Shown here in pieces: positions 25,188 through 32,931 of a DNA stretch of 46,173 nucleotides. The stretch's first letter is position 1, and each line of letters begins with the position of its first letter. The notes beneath the pieces were generated by a model, which saw nothing but the letters and a program-made list of their open reading frames with translations, was not told the DNA's origin and ran no database searches. Source of the DNA: Planctomycetota bacterium (GTDB taxonomy: Bacteria; Planctomycetota; OFTM77); NCBI GenBank assembly GCA_029260795.1, contig JAJDCO010000027.1, positions 1 through 46,173 of the forward strand, given 5' to 3'. Both the position numbers and the translations under genes were made by a program.

Positions 25188-25925
25188 ATGCGCGCGTCGC
25201 ACTTCGTTTCCTTGCTGTGCGCCTTCTTGGCGACCCTGACTCTCGGGCCCGCGGCGATGGCCCAGCCGACCGCCGAGGCGAGCCTTCAGGTTGCCCAGCC
25301 CTTCGATGGCAAGAGCCTCACCGGCTGGAAAGCCAAGGAGAATGCCACCAAGAAGAGCCATTGGAAGGTCGGTCAGCCCGCGCTGCACGCCGACGATGCG
25401 AAGCGACTGGTGTGTGAAGGAAAGAAGGGCGCCCTGGTCAACGTGGTCGATCGCCACGGCGTCGGCGCCGATCTCTTCTCGGAAGCGAAGTTCGGGGACT
25501 GCCGCATCGAGCTCGAGATCCTGGTCGCGCAGGAGTCCAACTCGGGCGTGTATGTCATGGGCGAGTACGAGATCCAAGTGCTCGACAGCTACGGCCGAAA
25601 AGAGCTGCGCATGAGTGACATGGGCGCCATCTACGGTGCTCAACCGCCCAAGGTGAACGCCTGCAAAAAGCCGGGCGAATGGCAGAAGTACGAGATCACC
25701 TTCCTGGCCCCTCGCTTCGATGCGAGCGGAAAGAAGGTCGAGAATGCGCGCTTCGTCGAGGTGAAGTTGAACGGCCAGGTGATCCAGAAAGATGTCGAGA
25801 TGAAGGGACCGACGCCCGGCGGTCTGACCGGCAAGGAGGCGCCGAAGGGTCCTCTGATGTTCCAGGGCGATCACGGTCCGGTCGCCTATCGCGCCATCCG
25901 CATCTCGCCGATCGCGAAGCAGTAG
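25188..25925 (+). CDS. Secreted DUF1080 protein (3-keto-disaccharide hydrolase family)
   Basis: Secreted protein of 245 aa; the start at 25188 follows a strong CAGGAGG site, and the signal peptide ends in AAMAQ (about residue 26). The DUF1080 domain covers most of the rest: PFDGKSLTGWKAKE at the N-terminus, FGDCRIELEILVAQESNSGV and YVMGEYEIQVLDSYG in the middle, GEWQKYEITFLAPRFD, and GPLMFQGDHGPVAYRAIRI at the end. The fold is a LamG-like jelly roll. Characterised members cleave 3-keto-glycosides, and the family is greatly expanded in planctomycetes. It lies 30 bp before the P-type ATPase gene, but a functional link is not evident. Confidence 0.88.
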   Translation: MRASHFVSLLCAFLATLTLGPAAMAQPTAEASLQVAQPFDGKSLTGWKAKENATKKSHWKVGQPALHADDAKRLVCEGKKGALVNVVDRHGVGADLFSEAKFGDCRIELEILVAQESNSGVYVMGEYEIQVLDSYGRKELRMSDMGAIYGAQPPKVNACKKPGEWQKYEITFLAPRFDASGKKVENARFVEVKLNGQVIQKDVEMKGPTPGGLTGKEAPKGPLMFQGDHGPVAYRAIRISPIAKQ

Positions 25926-25955
25926 CGATCCCCGGTCCCCACCTCGAGAGAGCCC

Positions 25956-28604
25956 GTGTCCCGAACACCTCCGTCGGCCGTGGCCGCCGGGAATCGAACG
26001 CCTGATGAGTTGAAGGCCCCGTGGGCCCAGGACGTCGAGGCGGTCGCGCGCTCTCTCGACGTCTCGGTCGACGACGGTCTGTCGACCCACGAAGCCGCCG
26101 CCCGCCTGCGCCGCATCGGTCCCAATCGACTGCGCGAGGTGGGCCGCGTCTCGGCTTGGCGCGTTCTCGCGGCCCAGTTCGCCAGCCCCGTGGTCATCCT
26201 GCTGGGCGCCGCTGCGGTGTTGAGCTTCGCCTTCGCCGGTTGGCTCGAAGGCGGCGCGATCGTCGCCGTGCTGGCAATCAGCACGTTGATGGGCTTCGTC
26301 GCCGAGCTGCGCGGAGCACGGTCGGTCGAAGCGCTCCGCAAGCTGGGAGCTCTCGTCACTCGCGTCCGGAGGGCGGGCGAGGTGATCGAGGTTCCCGCTC
26401 AAGACCTCGTGCCCGGGGACGTCGTGTTGCTCGAAGGCGGCGACGTCGTCACGGCCGATCTGCGCGTCGCTTCGGCTTCTCGCCTCCTGGCCAACGAGTC
26501 GATGCTGACGGGGGAGTCTCTCCCCGTCAACAAGAACGAAGCGGCCGTTCCCGAAGACACGCTGCTCGCCGAGCGGCACGACCTCTTGTTCAAGGGGACG
26601 GCCATCACGCGCGGCTCGGCGACGGCCTTGGTCGTGGCCACCGGAGACCGCACGGAGCTGGGCCGCATCGCGCGCCTCGTCTCCGAGGCCGAATCGGAGC
26701 AGACGCCCCTCGAGAAGCGACTCGAAGGACTGACGCGTCGCCTGATCGTCTTGTCCTTGGGCGTGGCCGTGCTCACGACCGGCCTCGGCATCGTCACCGG
26801 CAAAGAGTGGCTGCTGATGATCGAGACGGGCATCGCGCTCGCCGTGGCGGCCATTCCCGAAGGCCTGCCGGTCGTCGCAACGATCGCGCTGGCACGGGGC
26901 ATGTGGCGGATGGCGCGGCGCAATGCCCTGGTCAATCGCCTGCCGGCCGTCGAGACCCTCGGTGCCACGAGCGTCATCTTCACCGACAAGACCGGCACGC
27001 TCACCGAGAACCGGATGACGGTCGATCGGCTCGAGGTGATCGAAGAAGCACCCGCCATTCTGCGGGCTGCCTGGGAGTGCGCGGTTCTTTGCAACAACGC
27101 GGCCGTGTCGGGAGAGCACGAGAGCGGCGACCCTCTCGAGGTCGCTCTCCTGCGGGGGGCCTTCGAGGCGATCGGCCTGAGTCGAGAGGAGGCCGAGGAG
27201 CAATGGCCGCGAGCCCGCGAGGAAGCCTTCGACTCGCAGAGCAAGATGATGGCCACGTTCCATCGCGATGGCGATCGATATCGCGTTGCGGTCAAGGGCG
27301 CCGCCGAAGCCGTGCTCGAAGCGTGTGCCCGAGAAGCGTCTCCTGACGGCGAGTCGGTTCTGACGCCCGAGCGGAGATCCGAATGGCTCGCCGAGAACGA
27401 GCGCCTCGCCGCGCGCGGTGGCCGAGTCCTCGCCTTAGCCGATGTCCGCACCGACGACTCGGAGACCGATCCTTATCGCGATCTCCGATGGCTCGGGCTC
27501 GTCTCGCTTCACGATCCCGCACGAGCCGACGTGCCGGCGGCCTTGCAGGAATGCCACACGGCCGGGATTCGAGTGATCATGGTCACGGGAGACCAAGCCG
27601 GAACGGCCCGCGCAATCGCGACCCAGATCGGCCTCGTGGCCGATCCCGAACCACGCGTGATCGAGTCTCGGGAGCTCGCTGGGCTCTTGGAGCAAGAAGA
27701 CGATTCCGAGCTTCTCGCCACTTCGATCTACGCCCGCGTGACACCCGAGCAGAAGCTCGACCTGATCGCGCGCTTCCAGCGCGAGGGCGCCGTGATCGCC
27801 ATGACCGGTGACGGCGTCAACGATGCCCCCGCGCTCAAGAAGGCCGACATCGGGATCGCCATGGGAGGCCGCGGCACGCAGGTCGCCCGCGAGGCCGCCG
27901 ACATGGTGCTCACGGACGATGCCTTCGCGTCCATCGTCGCCGCCATTCGACAAGGCCGGATCATCTTCAACAACATCCGCGCCTTCGTGATCTATCTGCT
28001 CTCGTGCAATCTCAGCGAGATCCTCCTCGTGGGCACCGCCGCCTCCCTGCGAATCCCGATGCCGATCACGCCGCTCCAGATCCTGTTCCTCAACCTCGTC
28101 ACCGACGTCTTCCCGGCCTTGGCACTCGCCATGGGCGAAGGCGACCCCGGAGTCATGCGACGTCCCCCTCGGAAGAATGGTGAGCCCATTCTGGCGCGGC
28201 GTCATTGGCAGCGCATCGTGTTCTCGGGAATCTCGATGACGGTCGCAGTGCTGATCGCTTTGCTCGTCGCCTGGGGTCCGATGGGCCGACCCGTCCGTGA
28301 AAGCGTCACGGTGTCGTTCCTGACGTTGGCCCTCGCTCAGCTCACCTTCGTCGTGAACCTGCGCGCGCGCGGAAGCTCGCTCTGGAGCAACTCGATCGTG
28401 CGCAATGCCTGGATGGGCGGCGCCATCGCCCTGTGCCTCGTGCTCCTGATCGCCGCGGTCACGATCCCCGTGCTGTCGAGAGTCCTCGAGACGACACTCC
28501 CCCACGCGAGCGATTGGCTCCTCATCATTGGCGCCAGCCTGCTGCCGGTGCTCTTCGATCTCGTGGGTCGTTGGGTGTTGAGAAAGCGCTCTCACGATCT
28601 TTGA
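25956..28604 (+). CDS. P-type cation-transporting ATPase, Ca2+-like (type II)
   Basis: Membrane pump of 882 aa. An N-terminal cation-ATPase domain (GLSTHEAAARLRRIGPNRL, ~40-60) precedes the actuator loop with MLTGESLPVNK. Helix 4 has AVAAIPEGLPVVATIALA, the PEGLP form of type IIA/IIB Ca2+ and related ATPases. The phosphorylation site is DKTGTLTENRM (Asp344), the nucleotide domain is about 350-590, and the hinge is MTGDGVNDAPALKKADIGIAMG. About ten transmembrane segments are expected, with six after the hinge (FNNIRAFVIYLLSCNLSEI onward). Ca2+ is the likeliest substrate from helix 4, but Na+/K+ or Mn2+ transport cannot be excluded. The start is GTG with a GAGAG site, shortly after the DUF1080 gene. 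Confidence 0.88.
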   Translation: MSRTPPSAVAAGNRTPDELKAPWAQDVEAVARSLDVSVDDGLSTHEAAARLRRIGPNRLREVGRVSAWRVLAAQFASPVVILLGAAAVLSFAFAGWLEGGAIVAVLAISTLMGFVAELRGARSVEALRKLGALVTRVRRAGEVIEVPAQDLVPGDVVLLEGGDVVTADLRVASASRLLANESMLTGESLPVNKNEAAVPEDTLLAERHDLLFKGTAITRGSATALVVATGDRTELGRIARLVSEAESEQTPLEKRLEGLTRRLIVLSLGVAVLTTGLGIVTGKEWLLMIETGIALAVAAIPEGLPVVATIALARGMWRMARRNALVNRLPAVETLGATSVIFTDKTGTLTENRMTVDRLEVIEEAPAILRAAWECAVLCNNAAVSGEHESGDPLEVALLRGAFEAIGLSREEAEEQWPRAREEAFDSQSKMMATFHRDGDRYRVAVKGAAEAVLEACAREASPDGESVLTPERRSEWLAENERLAARGGRVLALADVRTDDSETDPYRDLRWLGLVSLHDPARADVPAALQECHTAGIRVIMVTGDQAGTARAIATQIGLVADPEPRVIESRELAGLLEQEDDSELLATSIYARVTPEQKLDLIARFQREGAVIAMTGDGVNDAPALKKADIGIAMGGRGTQVAREAADMVLTDDAFASIVAAIRQGRIIFNNIRAFVIYLLSCNLSEILLVGTAASLRIPMPITPLQILFLNLVTDVFPALALAMGEGDPGVMRRPPRKNGEPILARRHWQRIVFSGISMTVAVLIALLVAWGPMGRPVRESVTVSFLTLALAQLTFVVNLRARGSSLWSNSIVRNAWMGGAIALCLVLLIAAVTIPVLSRVLETTLPHASDWLLIIGASLLPVLFDLVGRWVLRKRSHDL

Positions 28605-28754
28605 GACTGCTTCCCTGGGCAGTTGCGACGAGTACTCGCGAGGACAACGACGAGAATGACCGACAGGAGAAAGCTGCGTCTTGACAAGGCCCCCGGTTCG
28701 CAACACCATGATTGTGCTGCGGGAACAGCATCACAACTGGAGGAGTTTGAGACC

Positions 28755-28829
28755 ATGAATCAAATCGGTTGGATCGCTTTCTGCGTTTTGGTATCGCTCG
28801 TGCCGACTCAGGAGCTACGTGCAACGCAG
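28755..28829 (+). pseudogene. 5' fragment (signal peptide) of an IS-interrupted SBBP-repeat gene
   Basis: A GGAGGAG site 8 bases upstream starts a 25-codon fragment (MNQIGWIAFCVLVSLVPTQ, then ELRATQ) that is a typical signal peptide with an A-T cleavage region. A TTGACA hexamer lies at 28681-28686 as a possible -35. The frame then enters the IS110-family element and ends at 29003 in meaningless sequence. Joined at the CAG shared with 30612-30614, it continues in frame into the SBBP protein downstream, which lacks a signal peptide. The original protein would have been about 785 aa. This is a reconstruction, but the paralogue at 32932 has the same leader-then-domain layout. Confidence 0.7.
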
Positions 28830-28889
28830 CCGGACGCTGACGGGGGGGGACACCCCACCATTTATCAAGGCAAAAACGCGGTCGGTGAC

Positions 28890-29035
28890 CCGCGGATCGT
28901 CCGCGGCGAGGACAGGGCTGCCTGCCGAGGCGATCGCCCTGGGGGACGCTGTCCCCCAGACCCCCTGGAGTTTTGCGCTTTCGTACCAAAACCAGGGAGG
29001 TAAGAGAGAGGACGACCGTGGTCGCCCTCCCTGGT
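28890..29035. repeat. Nested inverted repeats in the transposase-distal end of the IS
   Basis: Three perfect inverted repeats stand in a row: CCGCGG (28890-28895, 28901-28906); CTGGGGGAC (28939-28947) with GTCCCCCAG (28951-28959), 9 bp and a 3-nt loop; and ACCAGGGAGG (28991-29000) with CCTCCCTGGT (29026-29035), 10 bp, whose loop holds a further CGACC/GGTCG pair. They lie downstream of the transposase gene. They may be recombination-end structures, a transcription stop, or part of a guide RNA of the kind some IS110/IS1111 elements encode there. Confidence 0.4.
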
Positions 29036-29120
29036 CTCGGTCCCTGGATCGGCGCTCGGGTTGCTCTCCAGCAGAGCCCTAACCTCCGCCCAGGCCATCT
29101 GGATTCTATGCCTTCTCGTC

Positions 29121-30371
29121 TCAGGCGGCACTTTCCGGTTTGGGTCGACTTCGCTTGTCCGCGGAGTACGCGTCCTGGTTGCGAAGCATGGCGCAGAGCA
29201 CGTTGAGAAGACGATCCGCGATACCTCGTAGCGCGCGTCCGTGAGAGCATCCTCTTTGCCGTAACGCGGCGTAGCGGTCCTTGATCCACGGTTCGTTCTG
29301 AGATCCGACCCGTGCCCAGTGATACAGCGCGTTGCGGACTCGCTCGTTGCAGGCTTGACGCATGATGACGACGATCTTCTTGCCGCTACGTTTCGTGATC
29401 GGGGCAACCCCTCCCAGGCATCGCAGCGCATGGTAGTCTCTTTGCCTCAACGGCTGAGAAGCCTCGGCGAGCAGCGTGGCGAGGATGATCGTGCCAATCC
29501 CCGGAAACGATCGGATGATCTCCACGTCGCGTTGCCCGCCCCCTTGATCTTGTGAGTATTCACTCAAAGATTGGCATAAGCGCTCGAGTTCGCGGCGGCA
29601 GTCCTTGACTTGCTTGTTCACAAGCCGCATGCGATCGCTTAGGAGGTTGATGTGCGCGGTTGCTGCTGCCTCGGTCCCCGGAGCAACAGTCACGGACAGC
29701 TCCCGCAGGACTTCAAGCACTTGGCTCGCGTCGATCCGGCGTATCCGATTGCGCGCCAGGATGGCGGCGATGGACTTCTCCCGTACTCTCTTGGCAGCCG
29801 CTGGCGTGGGCACCTTCTCGAGGACGTCGAGAAACCAGTTCGCCCCGACATCACTTGTAAGCCCGAGTGCTTGAGGGTAGTAGCGACGCAGCTCGGCGCG
29901 AAGCCGATTGGATAGCCGGTTGCGCTCATGCTGCAGTTCATCCAGGCTTCGAGACCAGCCTCGCAGCTCGATGATGGTCGGATCATCGGGAACAAGCCGA
30001 CGGAAACAGTGCATATCAGTGCGCAGTGAGTCCGCGAGCACGTAGGCATCGCGTCGATCGTCCTTCGCACCAGCAACGGTGAAGCGATCGCGGAATCGAT
30101 CGAGCTGCTTAGGGTTGATGGCATGAACGACGAATCCCCGCTCCATCAGGGTTTCGACGACCGCCCCATGCGGAATCTCGATTGAGACAGCACATCGATC
30201 AAGACTCCCCTCGGCGAGGTCGTGCAACCAAGAGCAGAGCTCGCTCAGACCCTCGCCCGTGTGTGGCACGCTGCGTTCGCCAAGAAGCTTCCCTGCGCAA
30301 TCGATCACGCAGACCTGGTGAGCCTCCGTGGCCCAGTCTACGCCGACGAACAGATCCGGAGACTCGGACAT
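29121..30371 (-). CDS. IS110-family DEDD transposase (recombinase)
   Basis: Transposase of 416 aa. The N-terminal DEDD domain (PF01548) shows GVDWATEAHQV (Asp12), SIEIPHG (Glu65) and AGAKDDRRDAYVLAD (Asp105, Asp108), the complete acidic set. A helical linker (~140-280) leads to the Transposase_20 domain (PF02371) with IIRSFPGIGTIILATLLAE and LGGVAPITKRSGKK. Ser329 in KRSG is the candidate catalytic serine of that domain. The start at 30371 has an excellent AAGGAGG site, which rules out a longer upstream frame. Full length and intact motifs suggest an active enzyme. IS110 enzymes cut and rejoin without the usual terminal repeats and, in studied cases, use a bridge RNA made from the element's non-coding end. 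Confidence 0.92.
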   Translation of the reverse strand: MSESPDLFVGVDWATEAHQVCVIDCAGKLLGERSVPHTGEGLSELCSWLHDLAEGSLDRCAVSIEIPHGAVVETLMERGFVVHAINPKQLDRFRDRFTVAGAKDDRRDAYVLADSLRTDMHCFRRLVPDDPTIIELRGWSRSLDELQHERNRLSNRLRAELRRYYPQALGLTSDVGANWFLDVLEKVPTPAAAKRVREKSIAAILARNRIRRIDASQVLEVLRELSVTVAPGTEAAATAHINLLSDRMRLVNKQVKDCRRELERLCQSLSEYSQDQGGGQRDVEIIRSFPGIGTIILATLLAEASQPLRQRDYHALRCLGGVAPITKRSGKKIVVIMRQACNERVRNALYHWARVGSQNEPWIKDRYAALRQRGCSHGRALRGIADRLLNVLCAMLRNQDAYSADKRSRPKPESAA

Positions 30372-30614
30372 TAGCCGCCTCCTTCGCATCGGTAGAGTAG
30401 ATGGTTGCCGACTACCGCGATGCCTGGTCGCCCCTGTACTGGCGCTCTTCGGCGCAAACACCCCACTGGACGTCCATCACGGCTGCCCAACCGAGGCACA
30501 GGTCCCCCCCAGGTGCTCGAAGCACAGGGGGCAAAAGGTCGCTCTCGGCGGACCGTCGGCGCCGAGGACAGGCTACTGAATCAGCCTGTCAACGGCACGT
30601 GCTGAATGGTACAG
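30372..30614 (-). ncRNA. Possible IS110 bridge-RNA region
   Basis: The ~240-bp non-coding end upstream of the transposase start is where IS110-group elements encode a bridge RNA that pairs with donor and target DNA. It holds a perfect 8-bp hairpin (GACAGGCT 30567-30574 with AGCCTGTC 30583-30590, 8-nt loop), a GCACGTGC palindrome (30595-30602), and other GC-rich pairings. No open frame looks coding. I cannot assign the target-binding and donor-binding loops by eye, and the opposite end is equally structured. Confidence 0.3.
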
Positions 30615-32897
30615 GGGCGAACTCGGCTCGCGCTCGACTTCACACCGAATCTGGGCCAGTGGAGCTCGGACGCTCGGTACGTAGCGCATCGGGGTGGTGC
30701 GTCCGCGCATCTCGAGGACGATAGTCTGGCTGTTGCACTTCGCTCTGAAGAAGGCGCCCTGTTGGCCGTGCGGCTCGACTTCAAGGGACCTCGTTCGGCG
30801 TCGACTCAGCTTCGGCCCGGTCAGCGACTACCCGGAGTCAAGAACTACTACTACTCGGGAGGCCGCGAGAGAACGCGAGTACCGACGTTCGCCGAGGTCT
30901 TCTACGACGACCTCTACGATGGAGTCGATCTCCGCGTTTACGAAGGCGGGGACCTCATCGAGTACGACTTCTTGGTCTCTCCGGGTGCCGACGTCGGCTC
31001 GATCGTCGTCGAGTGTGCAGGGATCAAGCACATCGCCCTCGCGCCAGATGGGTCGCTCGAGATGCACACCGAAGCCGGGGTCATCAAGCAGACTCCCCCG
31101 AGTTCTTGGACCCAGGACGCCGACGGAAGCAAGTTGCCGGTAGCGAGCGGCTACTGCATCCTCACACCAACGAGCTACGGACTCTGGGTAGAAGGATGGG
31201 ACGGCACCGAGAGCCTGGTCATCGATCCTGCCGTGGTGTTCGATACTCTCCTCTGGTCCACCTACCTCGGAGGAGGCCCGGATACGAACCAACCACCCGT
31301 CGAGACGGGCTACGACATCGCGAATGACGTCGTCGTGGCCCAGTACGGAACCGCTTCAGGTCAGATCACGGTGGTCGGCGAGACCGACTCCGTCGACTTT
31401 CATGTGACGCCCGGATTGGCCGGGAATCCGCCCGGCGGCGGGTTTCTCGATGCCTTCGTCACGCGCCTGAACTCCAGCGGAACGAGCCTCATCTACTCGA
31501 CGTATATTGGAACCGGTTGCGGTGAACGCGCCACCGCAGTCGACCTCGCCTGGGACCCGAACGACTCTTCCAAGAACCCGACCTGGGCAGTCGTCACCGG
31601 AAACAAATTCAACGGGGCTGGCTGCGCATCCACACTACCCACTCAGGGTGCGTGGGATGCCTGCACGAAGGCGACGCCAGGGTCGATGGACGCCTTCGTC
31701 CTGATGCTCGACGTGTCGGGCGTGCTGCAGTACTACACGTACTTGGGCGGTGAGGGCAACGATTTCGGCGACGACATCAAAGTCTCGCCGCTCACGGGCG
31801 AGGGTGCAGAGATCGAGGTGTACGTCTGCGGCTGGACAACCGACGGATTCGGCACGCCCGCTTGCGCGACTCAGGATTATCCCGCCACGCCGACCGCGTT
31901 TACCACGACCTACCAAGGCGGGCAAACAGATGGCTTCGTCACGAAGCTGCGACTCGCTCTGAATCGCGGACCACTCGCAACCGACATGATCTACTCGAGC
32001 TTTCTGGGAGGAACTGGAGAAGATCGAGCGATCGGCCTGGCCGTCGATTCCGAGAACGGGCACTGTGTCGTCACGGGATACACCACGAGCGTCAACTTCC
32101 CGACTCGCGCACCGACCGGCTTCTCGGTCTACAGCGCCACGCGCTCTGGACTGATCGATGCCTTCGTGAGCCGATTTGATACCGCTGCGTCCGGGTTGGC
32201 GAGCTTGCCCGCTTCCACCTACTTGGGTGGAACGAGCGGAGCCAACATTCAAGAGGTCGGATCCGATCTTGTCATCCACGGTTCGTACAACCCCGATCCA
32301 GCCAACCCTGGGGATCAGGTCGTGACCGTTGTCGGAACAACGGACACGACGGATTTTCCAACGACTGCACAAGCTCAACAGGGAACATACGGCGGAGGGT
32401 CAGCAGACGCCTTCGTCACGCGCCTGGACCAGACCTTTTCGAGCCTCGTTTGGTCGACCTACTTGGGTGGGGACGACGAAGATCGCGGGAACGCCATCTG
32501 CGTTGTACCGAGCCTTCTCGTTGGGGCGAGCAATCGCAAGGTGACCATCTGCGGCGCGACCAGCTCCTCCAACTTCCCGACCAAGCCGACCAGCGGCGCG
32601 AACCAGGCGTACGACCAGACCTGGAACGGCGGCATTGACGTGTTCGTGAGCCGGTTCGGCGCCAACGGTGGCCTGGCCCGGTCGACGTACGTCGGGGGAG
32701 AGTTCACCGATTGCGCACTAGGTATCTCGCCCGACGGTGAACGCGATGTGGTCGTGTGCGGCTACACGACCACGACCGAGTCGGCATCGCCACCTTTCCC
32801 CATCACCGCGGGAGTAGTGCAAACGACCTATGCCGGCGGTCCGACGGACGCATTCGTCCTGAAGCTCCGTGCCAACATGACCCCATTCGGGCAGTAG
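30606..32897 (+). CDS. SBBP-repeat beta-propeller protein, leaderless 3' part of an IS-split gene
   Basis: As read, 763 aa with no signal peptide; the ATG at 30606 lies inside the IS end and has no ribosome-binding site. Host sequence starts about 30615. Residues ~8-200 form the N-terminal domain common to these proteins (LDFTPNLGQWSSDARYVAHR, PTFAEVFYDDLYDGVDLRVY). After it come SBBP (seven-bladed propeller-like, PF06739) repeats such as SLIYSTYIGTGC, YYTYLGGEGNDFGDDI, IYSSFLGGTGEDRAIGLAVD and SLVWSTYLGGDDEDRGNAI. Its leader is the fragment at 28755-28829. The protein is probably not exported, or not made, in this strain. It ends without the C-terminal module of its paralogue, which starts 34 bp downstream. 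Confidence 0.8.
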   Translation: MVQGRTRLALDFTPNLGQWSSDARYVAHRGGASAHLEDDSLAVALRSEEGALLAVRLDFKGPRSASTQLRPGQRLPGVKNYYYSGGRERTRVPTFAEVFYDDLYDGVDLRVYEGGDLIEYDFLVSPGADVGSIVVECAGIKHIALAPDGSLEMHTEAGVIKQTPPSSWTQDADGSKLPVASGYCILTPTSYGLWVEGWDGTESLVIDPAVVFDTLLWSTYLGGGPDTNQPPVETGYDIANDVVVAQYGTASGQITVVGETDSVDFHVTPGLAGNPPGGGFLDAFVTRLNSSGTSLIYSTYIGTGCGERATAVDLAWDPNDSSKNPTWAVVTGNKFNGAGCASTLPTQGAWDACTKATPGSMDAFVLMLDVSGVLQYYTYLGGEGNDFGDDIKVSPLTGEGAEIEVYVCGWTTDGFGTPACATQDYPATPTAFTTTYQGGQTDGFVTKLRLALNRGPLATDMIYSSFLGGTGEDRAIGLAVDSENGHCVVTGYTTSVNFPTRAPTGFSVYSATRSGLIDAFVSRFDTAASGLASLPASTYLGGTSGANIQEVGSDLVIHGSYNPDPANPGDQVVTVVGTTDTTDFPTTAQAQQGTYGGGSADAFVTRLDQTFSSLVWSTYLGGDDEDRGNAICVVPSLLVGASNRKVTICGATSSSNFPTKPTSGANQAYDQTWNGGIDVFVSRFGANGGLARSTYVGGEFTDCALGISPDGERDVVVCGYTTTTESASPPFPITAGVVQTTYAGGPTDAFVLKLRANMTPFGQ

Positions 32898-32931
32898 GAC
32901 TCCACCAACAACAGGGCGGCAGGAGAGCATC

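Larger units (their letters stand above)
28830..30614 (-). mobile_element. IS110-family insertion sequence (about 1785 bp)
   Basis: The element holds one DEDD transposase on the minus strand and long non-coding flanks: 242-243 bp before the transposase and ~290 bp after. The boundaries are inferred from the split host gene: CAG at 28827-28829 and CAG at 30612-30614 are the likely crossover, read as CT(G) on the transposase strand, which agrees with the CT core known for IS110-type recombination. A nine-base shift (28839-30623, GCT/ACT) also restores the frame and gives the same length. No terminal inverted repeats are evident, as usual for this family. Both ends contain strong inverted repeats. 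Confidence 0.75.

Noticed and set aside
24948..27263. 771-codon minus-strand frame across the acyl synthetase, DUF1080 and P-type ATPase genes
   Set aside because: It crosses three recognised genes antisense, and its composition is Asp/Arg/Gly/His-rich noise.
28839..29003. Secreted small protein continuing from the signal peptide at 28755
   Set aside because: After codon 25 the frame enters the IS end with hairpins and Gly/Arg/Pro-rich noise; the split-gene explanation fits better.
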